Source: Litsea cubeba
Lineage: Eukaryota; Streptophyta; Magnoliopsida; Laurales; Lauraceae
Reading direction: 5' to 3'
NCBI GenBank assembly: GCA_012931725.1
Contig: CM022944.1
Location: forward strand, 74,226,551 to 74,290,550
Length of the DNA stretch: 64,000 nt
Part shown: positions 32,802 through 44,694 of the stretch, piece after piece
Layout of the letters: every line of letters starts with the position of its first letter
Numbering within the stretch: the first letter of the stretch is position 1
Made by a program: the position numbers and the translations under genes
Notes under the pieces: generated by a model
What the model was told of the DNA's origin: nothing
Databases searched by the model: none
What the model saw: the letters and a program-made list of their open reading frames with translations, nothing else

Positions 32802-34862
32802 TGAAGGAAACCGCGATTCAGATCTGAAACTTCTCATAAAGAGACTGCTATGGCTGATGCAAAGCATGACAGATTTTAAAAAATCTGATTTCTGCACTAT
32901 GCAGCGGAAATCAGCCATAAAGAATCGCATAGAAACTCCATTAAATCATGACCAACAAGTGTATAATTAAAGGAGAATGAAGAAGACTCATACCTCAAAG
33001 ATTTGTAGACTTCAAACCTCTGAAAAAATAGATCCAAAGGCCCGAACTCAGACTTGCAATTTGCAAACAAGTTGCTGGAATTTTCTGCACTAGTATTGCC
33101 TTTGATCTTCTCCTCTATCTCACTTCCAAATCTGATTGGCTAAGATGGTGGGATCTTAATCTAGGTATTAAGAACTATTTCTCTAAGGGAAAATCTCAGA
33201 CCTCAAGCTTTCTTCTCTCAAGAAGAGAACCTTTCCAAGGCTGGACGTGTGGGGCTCTCCTTGTGCTCACAAATTGTTTCACAAAGTGTGTTGTGAAACT
33301 TGCAAAGGCATTCTTCTTAGCTTCCTTGTTATGGACGTCCAAAGGGGATGATTCTCCTTTTATAGAAACTATGGGAAGCCTTTCCTATTTAGTTATCTCT
33401 CCTTATTCTAATTTATGTCCAAAAAGGAAAGACTTATTTCCTTTAAGAAACACTCTAATTAGAAAAGGAAACCAAAAGGAACTTTCCATACAATTAGTAA
33501 TACTAGTTGTAGAACACTTACTAATTTTAAGTTCCTAATCCAAAAAGGAAACTAACTCATAGGAATACTAATCCAAAGAGGAGTCCAACTTTCCAAGTAG
33601 AGTCCTACTCAAAGTTGGAAACCTTACCCATGGAAATCCTATTATGGACATCCCACATATCAATGCACACCATGGCCCACATATAATTTATCTAGAGTTA
33701 AATTCATGTATGCCATCAAAGGCCTATTTGAATTCAAACTCAAAATTATTTTTCCACTAAAATAGTTCATCCTTATGTTATCTAAACATCTTAGGAAACC
33801 ATGCCAATCTTGGTAAGTGACTAGAGAAGGGACCAAAAGACATATTTGCCATTGGCTCCCAAAATGACCAAAATGTCCATGCTAAACCCATAGCAACATT
33901 AAGACCATTTTAACCTTAACTCATTCCACTAAAGAGTTATGGTTGAACTCCAAGGACAAATATATAATATAATAAGCTCGTCATAGAATGACGGTTGTCT
34001 TCGACCTACTAAGTGTAATGACCTGAATGCCCCTCTATGTAACATCCATAATCGAGTCAGGTTATCAATTGTACTATCAACCTTCCCGATTACATCTAAA
34101 CCTTAGAACTTCATATCCTTAAACATAATCATCATTCGAATATCATTCTCTTGATCCAGGGAGCGACCCACAAGTTCAATATCCATATGGAACATCCATA
34201 TACTAAGATCTTAGATTTTGATGATTAATCGGATAATTCTAAGGGGACGATTATTCCATCATCAGATGGCATAGATTCTATATTGCATTTGCACGTCCCA
34301 ACTGATCAAGTCCGAGTACCCAAAACACAGAGCTGTTGACCCATGAATAGAATCTCACCCATAGTGAATTAAAGCGCAAGAACTTGACTTCGTCAGTTCA
34401 TCCACAAATGCTCAAGATTAAGAGCACCGGTCACTTAGTAGCATGAGGTGACTTGATCTCTTTTCTGTGATAGTACTATTTTAGAGATCACACCTTCAAC
34501 GGTCCTGTTCAATGCATGACACATGCACTAATGAGATAGATCCGGAAAAGCCCTCCCGTGACTTAGGTATGTCACCCTATATAGGAGAGTATCTCATTAT
34601 AACTTCTACCAAGATGAAGTGCCCAGCTCCATCTTTCAGTTATGAACAAATATGATGTTTCCAGTTGTCCATGAATTAGACCTATCTGTGTGTAGACACT
34701 ACACACCTAATTCATTTACTAGAAACAATGGGCCTTACACAACCATACATATATACATGTTTAAGCATAAAAGAGTCATTCCATTAAATAACCAGTTAAA
34801 TATCCATTAACAAAAGATGAGAGTGCAGCTAGTGGGCTTTAGGGCATACACCAATCCCAACA
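32802..34862 (-). repeat. Copia-C 3' LTR
   Basis: Its plus-strand ends are TGAAGGAAACC and CAATCCCAACA. It is near-identical to 40402-42462. A 91-codon open frame occurs in both LTRs (33263 and 40863, plus strand) but has no recognisable domain and is antisense to the element. Confidence 0.97.
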
Positions 34863-34873
34863 AACTCCCACTT
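34863..34873 (-). promoter_or_regulatory. Copia-C polypurine tract
   Basis: AAGTGGGAGTT on the minus strand directly precedes the LTR start TGTTGGG at 34862. Confidence 0.9.
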
Positions 34874-34876
34874 GCA

Positions 34877-36311
34877 CTAAAGATCACTACTTCCTAACTT
34901 AACACCCATAGACTCAACACGAGAAGTGAAGACTTTCTCAGTAAGAGTCTTAGTGAATGGATCAGCTAAGTTATTTGCTGAAGCAATATGCTCCACCACT
35001 ATCTCTCCATCCTGAATGAATTCCCGGATCAAGTGGTACTTTATCCGAATGTGCTTGCCTTTCTTGTGATTCCTAGGCTCTTTGCACTGTGCTACAGCAC
35101 CAGTGTTATCGCAGTACGTGACAATCGGTTTTTGCACTGCAGGAACAACTCCTAATTCCAATAGGAATTTTCTGAGCTATACTGCTTCCTTCGCAGCTTC
35201 CGATGCCGCCACATACTCTGATTGAAAGGTTAGCATATAATCTTTCGTTCTCCGAAGATACTTGAATATATGTTTAACAGCTGTCCAATGCATAGGTCCA
35301 GGGTTTGACTGATATCTGCTAACCATGCCAACGGCAAAGCAAATATCTGGTCTAGTACATAACATAGCATACATGAGGCTTCCAACAGCGGATGCATATG
35401 GAACTCTCCTCATGCTCTCTATCTCTTCAGATGTCTTTGGACATTGATCTCGAGACAGTGGTACTCCATGTCTAGAAGGTGGGAGGCCCTTCTTGGAGTC
35501 ATGCATGTTAAACTTGACCAATATCTTCTCAATGTAAGAAGATTGGGATAGGGCTAACATCTTATTCTTGCGATCACGCAAAAGCTTGATCCCTAAGATA
35601 TAGCTGGCCTTACCCAAATCCTTCATCTGAAATTGAGAGGATAACCAAACCTTTGTGGATGACAATAAACTTACATCATTTCCTATGAGTAATATGTCAT
35701 CTACATACAGAACCAAAAATGCAACTGCTTTCCCATTTCCTTTCTTATACACACATGGTTCATCAATGTTTTGATCAAAGCCAAAGGATTTGACTGCCTG
35801 ATTAAACTTGATGTTCCATGCTCTAGATGCTTGCTTAAGTCCATAGATGGACTTCTTAAGTTTACAAACCATGTTATCTTGGCCACTAGCAATGAAGCCC
35901 TCTGGTTGCATCATATAGATGCATTCGTCAAGACTTCCATTAAGAAAAGCTGTCTTGACATCCATCTGCCATATCTCGTAGTCATAATGACATGCGATGG
36001 CTAAGAGAATCCTTATGGACTTAAGCATAGCCACTGGTGAAAAGGTTTCCTCATAATCGATACCTTCTTTCTGAGTATATCCTTTCGCCACCAGTCTTGC
36101 TTTGAAGGTTTCAACCTTCCCATCCACTCCTCTCTTTCTCTTGTAGATCCACTTGCACCCTATGGGTTTAATCCCTTCAGGTGCATCTACAAGTTCCCAG
36201 ACTTGATTGGAATACAAAGAATCCATTTCAGATTTCATCGCTTGCTGCCACATGTTAGCATCTATATCCGTTACTGCTTCATCATAACTAGTAGGATCCT
36301 CAACCAGATCT
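34877..36311 (-). pseudogene. Copia-C reverse transcriptase and broken RNase H
   Basis: The minus-strand RT is well preserved: CKWIYKRKRGVDGKVETFKA, ARLVAKGYTQKEGIDYEET, VKTAFLNGSLDECIYM, the catalytic LYVDDILLI near 35700, and ALSQSSYIEKILVKF. After RRTKDYMLTF the frame jumps to SEYVAASEAAKEAV. About 60-65 residues of RNase H that contain the first catalytic Asp (the YTDSDF and RKSTSG region present in the related copy at 13440-13510) are missing without breaking the frame. A TAG near 35174-35176 replaces the Trp codon of KEAVW. The end reads YCDNTGAVAQCKEPRNHKKG and NNLADPFTKTL. It is joined to integrase by a frameshift at about 36313. Confidence 0.95.
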
Positions 36312-37960
36312 TCAGAGTTTTGTCTTAAAAGACACTCCTAGATATCTTTCTGGCTGTCTAGAAAATCTCCCACTACGACGAGGCTCCAGAGTGTTTAAAG
36401 GAATATCTTGTTCATCTACTGCCTCAGGATCTGGTACAGATGTTATAGGAGATCCCGGATGAATCTCCTCAAGGATTTCTTTACAACTAAGCTCTTGGTG
36501 CATCATACAATCATCCTCCAAGTACCTAGCATGAGTGCTGATGAGCACTTTTTGCTCCTTTGGATGATAAAAGATGCCACCTCTCGTTCCCTTAGGATAC
36601 CCAATGAAGTAGCACATTTCTGATATGGGTTCTAGCTTGGTAGCTTTATCATTCAGTACATAGGCTGGACAACCCCAAATGTGGATATGATTTAAACTAG
36701 GTTTTCGACCTGTCCATATTTCTTGTGGTGTCCTAGGTACTGACTTAGATGGTACCAGATTTAGAATGTATGCTGCTGCTTCTAAGGCATATCCCCAAAA
36801 AGATATAGGTAGGGTTGCATGACTCATCATGGACCTTACCATATCAAGAAGGGTACGGTTTCTTCTCTCTGCTACACCATTTTGCTGGGGTGTACCCGGT
36901 GCAGACAACTGAGACACAATCCCATGTTGTGTGAGGTACTCCTTGAACTCACCCAGGAGGTACTCGCCACCTCGATCAGATCGAAGGGCTTTGATATGTT
37001 TTCCTAGTTGTAGCTCCGCCTCAGCCTTGAATTGTTTGAACTTATCAAACGCCTCAGACTTGCGTCGCATTAGGTATACATATCCATATCCATATCTAGA
37101 GTAATCATCGGTGAAGGTGATGTAATACTCATACCCTCCTCGAGCCGGTTTGTTCATAGGACCACACACATCAGTGTGAATCAATTCTAACAACTCCTTT
37201 GACCTTAGTCCCTTTCCAGAGAATGACCGTTTGGTCATCTTTCCCTTGAGACAAGATTCGCACTGAGGAAAAGGTTCGAAATCTAATGAGCTCAAGGGCC
37301 CATCTTCTACCAACCTCTGAATCCGTTTTGGGTTAATGTGACCCAAACGTAAGTGCCAAAGATATGTGTCATTGATTGAAGATACCTTTCTCTTAAGGGA
37401 AGTTGAGCTTTCTTGTTGTACATTATGCAGTGTGGGAGCAATAGGATATATATAAAATAAGTTGTCATGTATTCTACCGGAACATATAATATTTCCATCT
37501 CTACTGATATCAATACCAGAATGGAAAGAAACTGAATAATTAAATTCAATTAATCTGGAAACTGAAATTAAATTCTTCCTCATGTCCGGAACATAGAAAA
37601 CATTATTTAAAACTAATATCCTATTACATGGAAAATGTAAAGTAACAACTCCTACTGCAATTGCCCAAACTTTAGCTCCAGTTCCGACTCTAAAGGCAAA
37701 TTCTCCTTTCTCAATTCTCTGCATTATCTGAAACCCCTGCAATGAATTGCAGATATGATTAGTGGCTCCTGAGTCTACTATCCATGAGTCAGTAGAATCA
37801 ACCACTAGACAAGTTTCAATGTAGTATGAAAAAGATGTACCTTTCTTAACTGAGGCCAGGAACTTGGGACAATCTTTCTTCCAATGACCTTTGAGGCCAC
37901 ACTTGAAGCATTTCCCTTTGGGCTTTCCATCTGTACCCTTGTCCTTTTTATTACCAGCAT
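36312..37960 (-). pseudogene. Copia-C zinc knuckle, protease and integrase
   Basis: On the minus strand a CCHC knuckle (CFKCGLKGHWKKDC near 37905) is followed by the protease active site WIVDSGATNH (near 37780). The GAG-pre-integrase motif LWHLRLGHINP (near 37360) and the integrase core come next: HTDVCGP, FTDDYSRYG, RSDRGGEY and PQQNGVAERRNRTLLDM. The C-terminal GKKR-like part contains IWGCPAYV and CYFIGYPKGTRG. The frame then stops at a TGA (36312-36314) because of a frameshift before RT. The knuckle itself is one base out of frame with gag. Confidence 0.94.
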
Positions 37961-38700
37961 TGTTCTTTTTCTAGCCCTTTTCCCTTATTCTGCTTCTTCT
38001 TGGACTTCTTCCCTTTCGGGTTCAGTTTAGAGGAAGACTTGAAAAAATGAGCTTGGGCTTTGGGCTTCATGATAGCCTCTGCCGCCTGGAGTTCTTTCAT
38101 TAACTCAGGTAGAGTCATGTCCATCTTGCTCATATTGAAATTGAGCTTGAACTGATTGAAAGATTCCGGCAGAGTTTCGAGAATCATGTCAGTCTGACTC
38201 CCTGCATCAATCTCAGCCCCTAGAATCTCAGCTTCATTGAAACAATCCATCAGCTTGAGCATATGCTCTCTGACAGGTGTTCCCTCAGCCATCCTAGCAT
38301 TCATGATGGTCCTCATAGCAGCTTGCCTAGCTGGCCTGCTCTTGTCTGCGAACATCTCAGACAAGGACATCATGATTTCATAGGCTGTGTCCATTTGCTC
38401 GTGCTGTGTTTGCAACACGTTGGACATGGAAGCGAGCATGTAGCATTTAGCCATGCTGTTCGCTTTCTTCCATTTCCTTTCAGCCTCTCGCTGGTCATCA
38501 GTAGAATTAGTATCAATATCGGGACAGTTTTCCAGCAAGACATACTTGTACTCCTCAGCAGTGAGTACTATGTCAAGATTTCTCTTCCAATCTACGTAGT
38601 TAGGGCCAGTCAGTTTATTCTCACGAAGAATGCACATCAACGGACTAAAAGAGTCTTTACCCATCTCTTTCTGGATATAAAACGGTTTATAATTAGACAT
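37951..38700 (-). CDS. Copia-C gag
   Basis: A 249-residue minus-strand ORF starts MSNYKPFYIQKEMGKDSF at 38700. It contains the copia gag (UBN2-type) features LTGPNYVDWKRNLDIVLTAE, MLASMSNVLQTQHEQM and ILETLPESFNQFKLN, and a Lys-rich C-terminus. It ends at a TAA a few residues after a frameshift in an A-rich tract near 37972, just before the zinc knuckle. The truncated product lacks the knuckle. I assign the start to the first ATG after the leader because the N-terminal sequence matches the usual start of the family. Confidence 0.9.
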   Translation of the reverse strand: MSNYKPFYIQKEMGKDSFSPLMCILRENKLTGPNYVDWKRNLDIVLTAEEYKYVLLENCPDIDTNSTDDQREAERKWKKANSMAKCYMLASMSNVLQTQHEQMDTAYEIMMSLSEMFADKSRPARQAAMRTIMNARMAEGTPVREHMLKLMDCFNEAEILGAEIDAGSQTDMILETLPESFNQFKLNFNMSKMDMTLPELMKELQAAEAIMKPKAQAHFFKSSSKLNPKGKKSKKKQNKGKGLEKEQCW

Positions 38701-40386
38701 GCAGTATATATGTAATATGTATATGGTGCTTGTTACAAAAGGAAAAACAAAGCATAAAAACTTTTTACATTATTCAACCCCAATTATAATGTATCAGTGT
38801 TTCAACCTCCTCATAGACCCTCCATCGAAGGGATGGCCGAGCCTACAGTCACGTTGAATTAAGGCAGACTTATTTGGATTATCACTATCTGGACACACAT
38901 CCAGTGGTAGTCCAATCACTGATTGGTTTGGCCTCATATGACAAATAACCCTTAACTCCTAAGGAGAGGTCATCACCGTCTTATGTCAAGTGTATAACCA
39001 TCTCTTATGAAATTCCCAGAATGTCTATGATTAAGTCTTCCGAAGGGAAGAGACTTTTATCCTTCCTAGAAGTGAACTTTAGTAAAGAGCTCCACCGAAG
39101 GGATGGCCGCTCCCACCAACACTTCATTGACATTCTATAGAAGTGGTCTTTAGTAAAGAACTCCACCGAAGGGATGGCCGCTCCTACTAACACCTCATTA
39201 CGAATATTCACATTAGTTCACCCATTAACCCATCAAAGCGGTCTTCAGTTAAAGAACTCCACCGAAGGGATGGCCGTTCCCACTAACACTTTAATGAGAT
39301 AACATGAACCGAAAATGGAAGGCCGTGGGGTCTTTCCTAAAACCCCTTTCCCACTTGATTATTTATCACTAGGGTTTATACTTTTTGACCTTTACATTGT
39401 TTTACTCAAAAGCTCTTTTTAAATCTAGCAAACTTGGTTAATTAAATTTATGACTTAAGTCATCTTAAAATCAAATAACCTTTGCTTTAAAACATTTGAG
39501 CAAATCCCTTCAAAGAGTCAAAAACCTATCTTGGGTTATGAAAACCCATAGGTAGCATCTAATTAGATTTTAGTTTAGCCTCCTTTGGAAACCAAGGGTA
39601 CCAAGATAAACTAAACCCTATCCAATTTTAAACCTTAGACAAATAGAAGGTGCTGGTCTAAGTTCCGTTTAAAATAATTTGCCAAACTAAAAACAATCTA
39701 ATACAATTAAGATGCCAATTTTAGAGCCTAAGGGTGGCCATGTTTCTAGGTGACAATTATAGCAATTATATAAAGCATTCATCCATGCATTCCATATATA
39801 AAAGCAAATAAAAGTATGCAATCCTTGATGGCTCCTTGCTCTTAGGATTTCAAATCCTAATCGAATTAGGACTCCTCATGCATCTAGAAGTCTTGACTCC
39901 TTCATCTCCAAGGACTCCAATTTCTTGCAACCTTCTTGTCTTGAAACTTTCCTTTTCTTGCTCGTTTCCATAAATTGATTTATACAAGCAAACCCATGAA
40001 AAACAAAACCAAAATTACATTGGAGATTCCTATGCTTTTCAAGAAAGCTTACATCAAGACTAGTTGGAATAAATTAAGGAAACTTTACAACTTCCTATGA
40101 TTGCTAACCGCGCAATCGTACACTTTCCAACTAACTAAAAAACATCCAAATCCACATAACAATCATGTGAACCATCAAGGATGCAATACATGGCTGCAAA
40201 CAAAGAGGTTAGTGCATGCAAACTCACTATGTGCATCATTAAACAAATCTGGAAAATAAATTCCAGCAATGTTAATGAAACTTGCACACAACATGCATCA
40301 CAACATAACTTTAATAGGGTGCCACCATACCCATAATCAATCTAGGATTAATTACACACAACATGGGATCATGATTTCACATGGAG
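38701..40386 (-). other. Copia-C leader with four repeated hairpin-like motifs
   Basis: This is a 1.7-kb untranslated stretch between primer-binding site and gag. The plus strand carries CACCGAAGGGATGGCCG (first copy CATCGAAGGGATGGCCG) near 38822, 39092, 39164 and 39259. In the last three copies it is followed by TCC.AC.AACAC.T.A and preceded by TTTAGTAAAGA.CT or a similar sequence. No protein is encoded. Repetition in a leader RNA suggests a structural or packaging role, which is inference. Confidence 0.8.
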
Positions 40387-40400
40387 TGGCTCTGATACCA
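40387..40400 (-). promoter_or_regulatory. Copia-C primer-binding site (tRNA-iMet)
   Basis: The minus strand reads TGGTATCAGAGCCA one base after the 5' LTR end at 40402. It is complementary to initiator-Met tRNA. Confidence 0.95.
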
Positions 40401-40401
40401 C

Positions 40402-42462
40402 TGAAGGAAACCGCGATTCAGATCTGAAACTTCTCATAAAGAGACTGCTATGGCTGATGCAAAGCATGACAGATTTTAAAAAATCTGATTTCTGCACTAT
40501 GCAGCGGAAATCAGCCATAAAGAATCGCATAGAAACTCCATTAAATCATGACCAACAAGTGTATAATTAAAGGAGAATGAAGAAGACTCATACCTCAAAG
40601 ATTTGTAGACTTCAAACCTCTGAAAAAATAGATCCAAAGGCCCGAACTCAGACTTGCAATTTGCAAACAAGTTGCTGGAATTTTCTGCACTAGTATTGCC
40701 TTTGATCTTCTCCTCTATCTCACTTCCAAATCTGATTGGCTAAGATGGTGGGATCTTAATCTAGGTATTAAGAACTATTTCTCTAAGGGAAAATCTCAAA
40801 CCTCAAGCTTTCTTCTCTCAAGAAGAGAACCTTTCCAAGGCTGGACGTGTGGGGCTCTCCTTGTGCTCACAAATTGTTTCACAAAGTGTGTTGTGAAACT
40901 TGCAAAGGCATTCTTCTTAGCTTCCTTGTTATGGACGTCCAAAGGGGATGATTCTCCTTTTATAGAAACTATGGGAAGCCTTTCCTATTTAGTTATCTCT
41001 CCTTATTCTAATTTATGTCCAAAAAGGAAAGACTTATTTCCTTCAAGAAACACTCTAATTAGAAAAGGAAACCAAAAGGAACTTTCCATACAATTAGTAA
41101 TACTAGTTGTAGAACACTTACTAATTTTAAGTTCCTAATCCAAAAAGGAAACTAACTCATAGGAATACTAATCCAAAGAGGAGTCCAACTTTCCAAGTAG
41201 AGTCCTACTCAAAGTTGGAAACCTTACCCATGGAAATCCTATTATGGACATCCCACATATCAATGCACACCATGGCCCACATATAATTTATCTAGAGTTA
41301 AATTCATGTATGCCATCAAAGGCCTATTTGAATTCAAACTCAAAATTATTTTTCCACTAAAATAGTTCATCCTTATGTTATCTAAACATCTTAGGAAACC
41401 ATGCCAATCTTGGTAAGTGACTAGAGAAGGGACCAAAAGACATATTTGCCATTGGCTCCCAAAATGACCAAAATGTCCATGCTAAACCCATAGCAACATT
41501 AAGACCATTTTAACCTTAACTCATTCCACTAAAGAGTTATGGTTGAACTCCAAGGACAAATATATAATATAATAAGCTCGTCATAGAATGACGGTTGTCT
41601 TCGACCTACTAAGTGTAATGACCTGAATGCCCCTCTATGTAACATCCATAATCGAGTCAGGTTATCAATTGTACTATCAACCTTCCCGATTACATCTAAA
41701 CCTTAGAACTTCATATCCTTAAACATAATCATCATTCGAATATCATTCTCTTGATCCAGGGAGCGACCCACAAGTTCAATATCCATATGGAACATCCATA
41801 TACTAAGATCTTAGATTTTGATGATTAATCGGATAATTCTAAGGGGACGATTATTCCATCATCAGATGGCATAGATTCTATATTGCATTTGCACGTCCCA
41901 ACTGATCAAGTCCGAGTACCCAAAACACAGAGCTGTTGACCCATGAATAGAATCTCACCCATAGTGAATTAAAGCGCAAGAACTTGACTTCGTCAGTTCA
42001 TCCACAAATGCTCAAGATTAAGAGCACCGGTCACTTAGTAGCATGAGGTGACTTGATCTCTTTTCTGTGATAGTACTATTTTAGAGATCACACCTTCAAC
42101 GGTCCTGTTCAATGCATGACACATGCACTAATGAGATAGATCCGGAAAAGCCCTCCCGTGACTTAGGTATGTCACCCTATATAGGAGAGTATCTCATTAT
42201 AACTTCTACCAAGATGAAGTGCCCAGCTCCATCTTTCAGTTATGAACAAATATGATGTTTCCAGTTGTCCATGAATTAGACCTATCTGTGTGTAGACACT
42301 ACACACCTAATTCATTTACTAGAAACAATGGGCCTTATACAACCATACATATATACATGTTTAAGCATAAAAGAGTCATTCCATTAAATAACCAGTTAAA
42401 TATCCATTAACAAAAGATGAGAGTGCAGCTAGTGGGCTTTAGGGCATACACCAATCCCAACA
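40402..42462 (-). repeat. Copia-C 5' LTR
   Basis: This is the near-identical partner of 32802-34862. It is flanked on the right by the TSD TGTTT (42463-42467), after which Copia-D RT resumes. Confidence 0.97.
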
Positions 42463-42467
42463 TGTTT

Positions 42468-42528
42468 GTGCATACATTAGACTACCGATTGCAGCGGCAT
42501 ATGGAAATTTATCCATTTCTATCCTTTC
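42468..42528 (-). pseudogene. Copia-D RT sliver between Copia-C and S2
   Basis: The minus strand reads MDKFPYAAAIGSLMYAQTC, the RT motif preceding the TRPDI segment. It links the RT at 46301-46647 with the RNase H at 32215-32796. It proves that Copia-C and S2 are independent insertions about 60 bp apart in the same gene. Confidence 0.93.
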
Positions 42529-43911
42529 TGTAAGATCCCGACCCCAATCCTTTTGTTTAGCATTGTTTTAATCGTGGTTTAACTTGTTAAGTGAGATTTG
42601 ATTTAGTTTGACCGCGTATTTGAGTTTGACCGGATTTTTCCTTGCCTTGGAGATTTTGTAGACCGTTGACTTTGGTTTGACCCGGTCTTTATGATTTGTA
42701 TTTTTATGAGAAATTACTTTTGATTTCTAAAAATTCTGGATTTGATGTATTTTGACTCATTTGATGAAGTTTAGCAACTTTCATGTTTTGATTATTTTGA
42801 TTTGATACTCAGAAATCACGTTTTTCGAGGAAAAGGGCAAAACTGACCTTTCAAACTAAATCTGTCCATGAATTTCGAAAATTTCAGAATTTGGGGAAAA
42901 TATACTTTTTGGAAAGTAGATATTTCGCTGATCATCTTTGTCTTCTTCGTCGTTTTCGTTCGGGGCCCGCAAATGCGAGTTTCAGCCTTGTGAAGATTGG
43001 GGCCCACAAGACCCACCTTATAAGAGGGGAACCCCTCTCTTCTTCTCCTTCATTCGTTTCCAACAAGGGTTTGAGCTAGGGCTCTTTCCCTCTCTTCCCA
43101 CTCTTTCTCTCTCATCTGAAACACCTCTCTCTTGGAGCTTTCATGGAGATTTGATCTCACCTCCTTCTTCCCCATCTCTCAAGCTTTCCAAAGACCCTAT
43201 TTTCAAGATTTTTGGGCTAGAGCAAGGCTCTCATCTAAGCTCTTCTTCCTTGTTTGGATTTCTCAAGGTTTGCAATAGCTTTCTAAACTTTAGATTTTTG
43301 TTCTCCTTTTCATTTAGAGTGTTTTCATCACTCATGCAATGGGTTTTCATGGGGGTTTTCAATGGATTGGATTTTTAGGGTTTCTCTTGAGCTATTTTGG
43401 AGATTTTGTAATTTTGGAGCTTGAGGCTTTAAGAGCACCTTCATGGAGTGTTTTTGCATCTTCTCTTGACCTAGGCAAGTGAAATTTTCAATTAATATGA
43501 TGTTTGTAGGGTTCTTGTTTGGTTCCATGGTTTTTCCTCATGTTGTTCTAATCCTTTATTAATTATGGATTTACTTTGAATGAATGAAGCAAGGTTATAT
43601 TGATTTTCATTTATGTTGCTATTGTACAATGAGTTGGGAATTTGGTTTTCACTTTAGTCATCTTGAGAAATTAGTCTTCCTTGTGTGTTAAGTATGGTGT
43701 CCAATGAAAGGGAGAAAACTTTGATCTTTGAAAAAGTGTTGTGTTTGATCAATTGGTTGGATCATGGATGGTGATTTGAGGAGTTTAGAAGGTCAAGAAA
43801 GGGCCCAAAGTATTGTGGAATTTTGTATGGAAGGAAAGGAAAGAAAAATCAGAAAAAAATGCAAAGGAATGGAGGTTTTTTGCACTCGGGCCGGACTGGG
43901 CAGGCCCAGTC

Positions 43912-43972
43912 CGCTCGAGCGACCCACTGGGTCGCTCGAGCGGACCAGGCACTGTCTGGGTCCGCTCGAGCG
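43912..43972. repeat. Palindrome array in S2 (CGCTCGAGCG cores)
   Basis: Perfect CGCTCGAGCG palindromes start at 43912 and 43933, and the core recurs at 43963 (21 and 30 bp apart). The first is preceded by GGCCCAGTC. It is the same module, with the same alternating spacing, as in T1 but in opposite orientation, matching the opposite orientation of the LTR. Confidence 0.9.
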
Positions 43973-44668
43973 AGCCCAGCTCAGTCTGGGCTCGGGTTTG
44001 GGTCCGTTTATGGGTCTTTTGGGCCTGTTCTTTTGGGGTTTCCTTGGGCTTGTTCCTTGGGCCTGTTTCAAGTCAGTTTTTGGGCCAATTCGAGATCTGA
44101 TATTGGGTCATCTTGGGTCTAGTTTTAGAGCTGATTTAAGGGCTGTTTGTGGGCCTGTTTCAAGTTAGTTTTGGGTTTGTTTCCAAACTTGTTTCTTGTC
44201 CATTAAAGGATTTGCTTTGGGCTGTTTTTAAAGTTGGTTTTGTGGGCCAATAAATGTTTAGCTTTGGGCTGTTTCTAAGGTTTGTTTTATCAGCCACTCA
44301 AGGTTTAGTTTTGAACTATTTTAAAACTTGGTTCGTGGGCCTGTTCAAGGTTGGTTTTGGATTGTTATTGAGGACTATTTTGGAAGTGGATTAAGGCCAA
44401 CTATGGGCCTACTTTAAAGAGTTTGGATTTACTTGTGATGCTCGGAATTTGTGAAATGGGAATGATGTGAGAATGAGCTTATGTGAGATTATCCGGGAAC
44501 CTTTCGGGTCTCAATGTGCACTTTATCATTTAAATATTATGGATTTTCATTGGCATCAAACGCACTTTTTATTAATTAATGTTTAAAGGTTAAATGTGCA
44601 TTGAGATGGGTCCTTGGTAAGTCATTAAGTCATTCTCCACTGTCCATTCCATTTCAAGTCAGAACATG

Positions 44669-44694
44669 TATTTGTATTTGTATTTGTATTTGTA
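44669..44694. repeat. ATTTGT microsatellite
   Basis: About four exact copies of the hexamer ATTTGT lie within S2. Confidence 0.8.

Larger units (their letters stand above)
32802..42462 (-). mobile_element. Copia-C: very young Ty1/copia element, complete but defective
   Basis: Both LTRs are 2061 bp (32802-34862 and 40402-42462). By eye they differ at only about three positions (near 33198/40798, 33454/41044 and 34738/42338). The TSD TGTTT is perfect (32797-32801 and 42463-42467). Total length is 9661 bp. A primer-binding site and a polypurine tract are in place. The coding region nevertheless has two frameshifts, a stop and a deletion in RNase H, so this copy could not have made its own enzymes unless all the lesions arose after a very recent insertion. 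Confidence 0.96.

Noticed and set aside
33263..33538. 91-codon frame present in both Copia-C LTRs (also 40863-41138)
   Set aside because: It is duplicated only because the LTR is duplicated. It is antisense to the element and has no domain.
37951..37990. Programmed gag-pol frameshift in Copia-C
   Set aside because: No canonical slippery heptamer followed by a stable structure is visible. Copia elements normally use one frame here, and other lesions occur in the same copy, so a mutation is the simpler reading.
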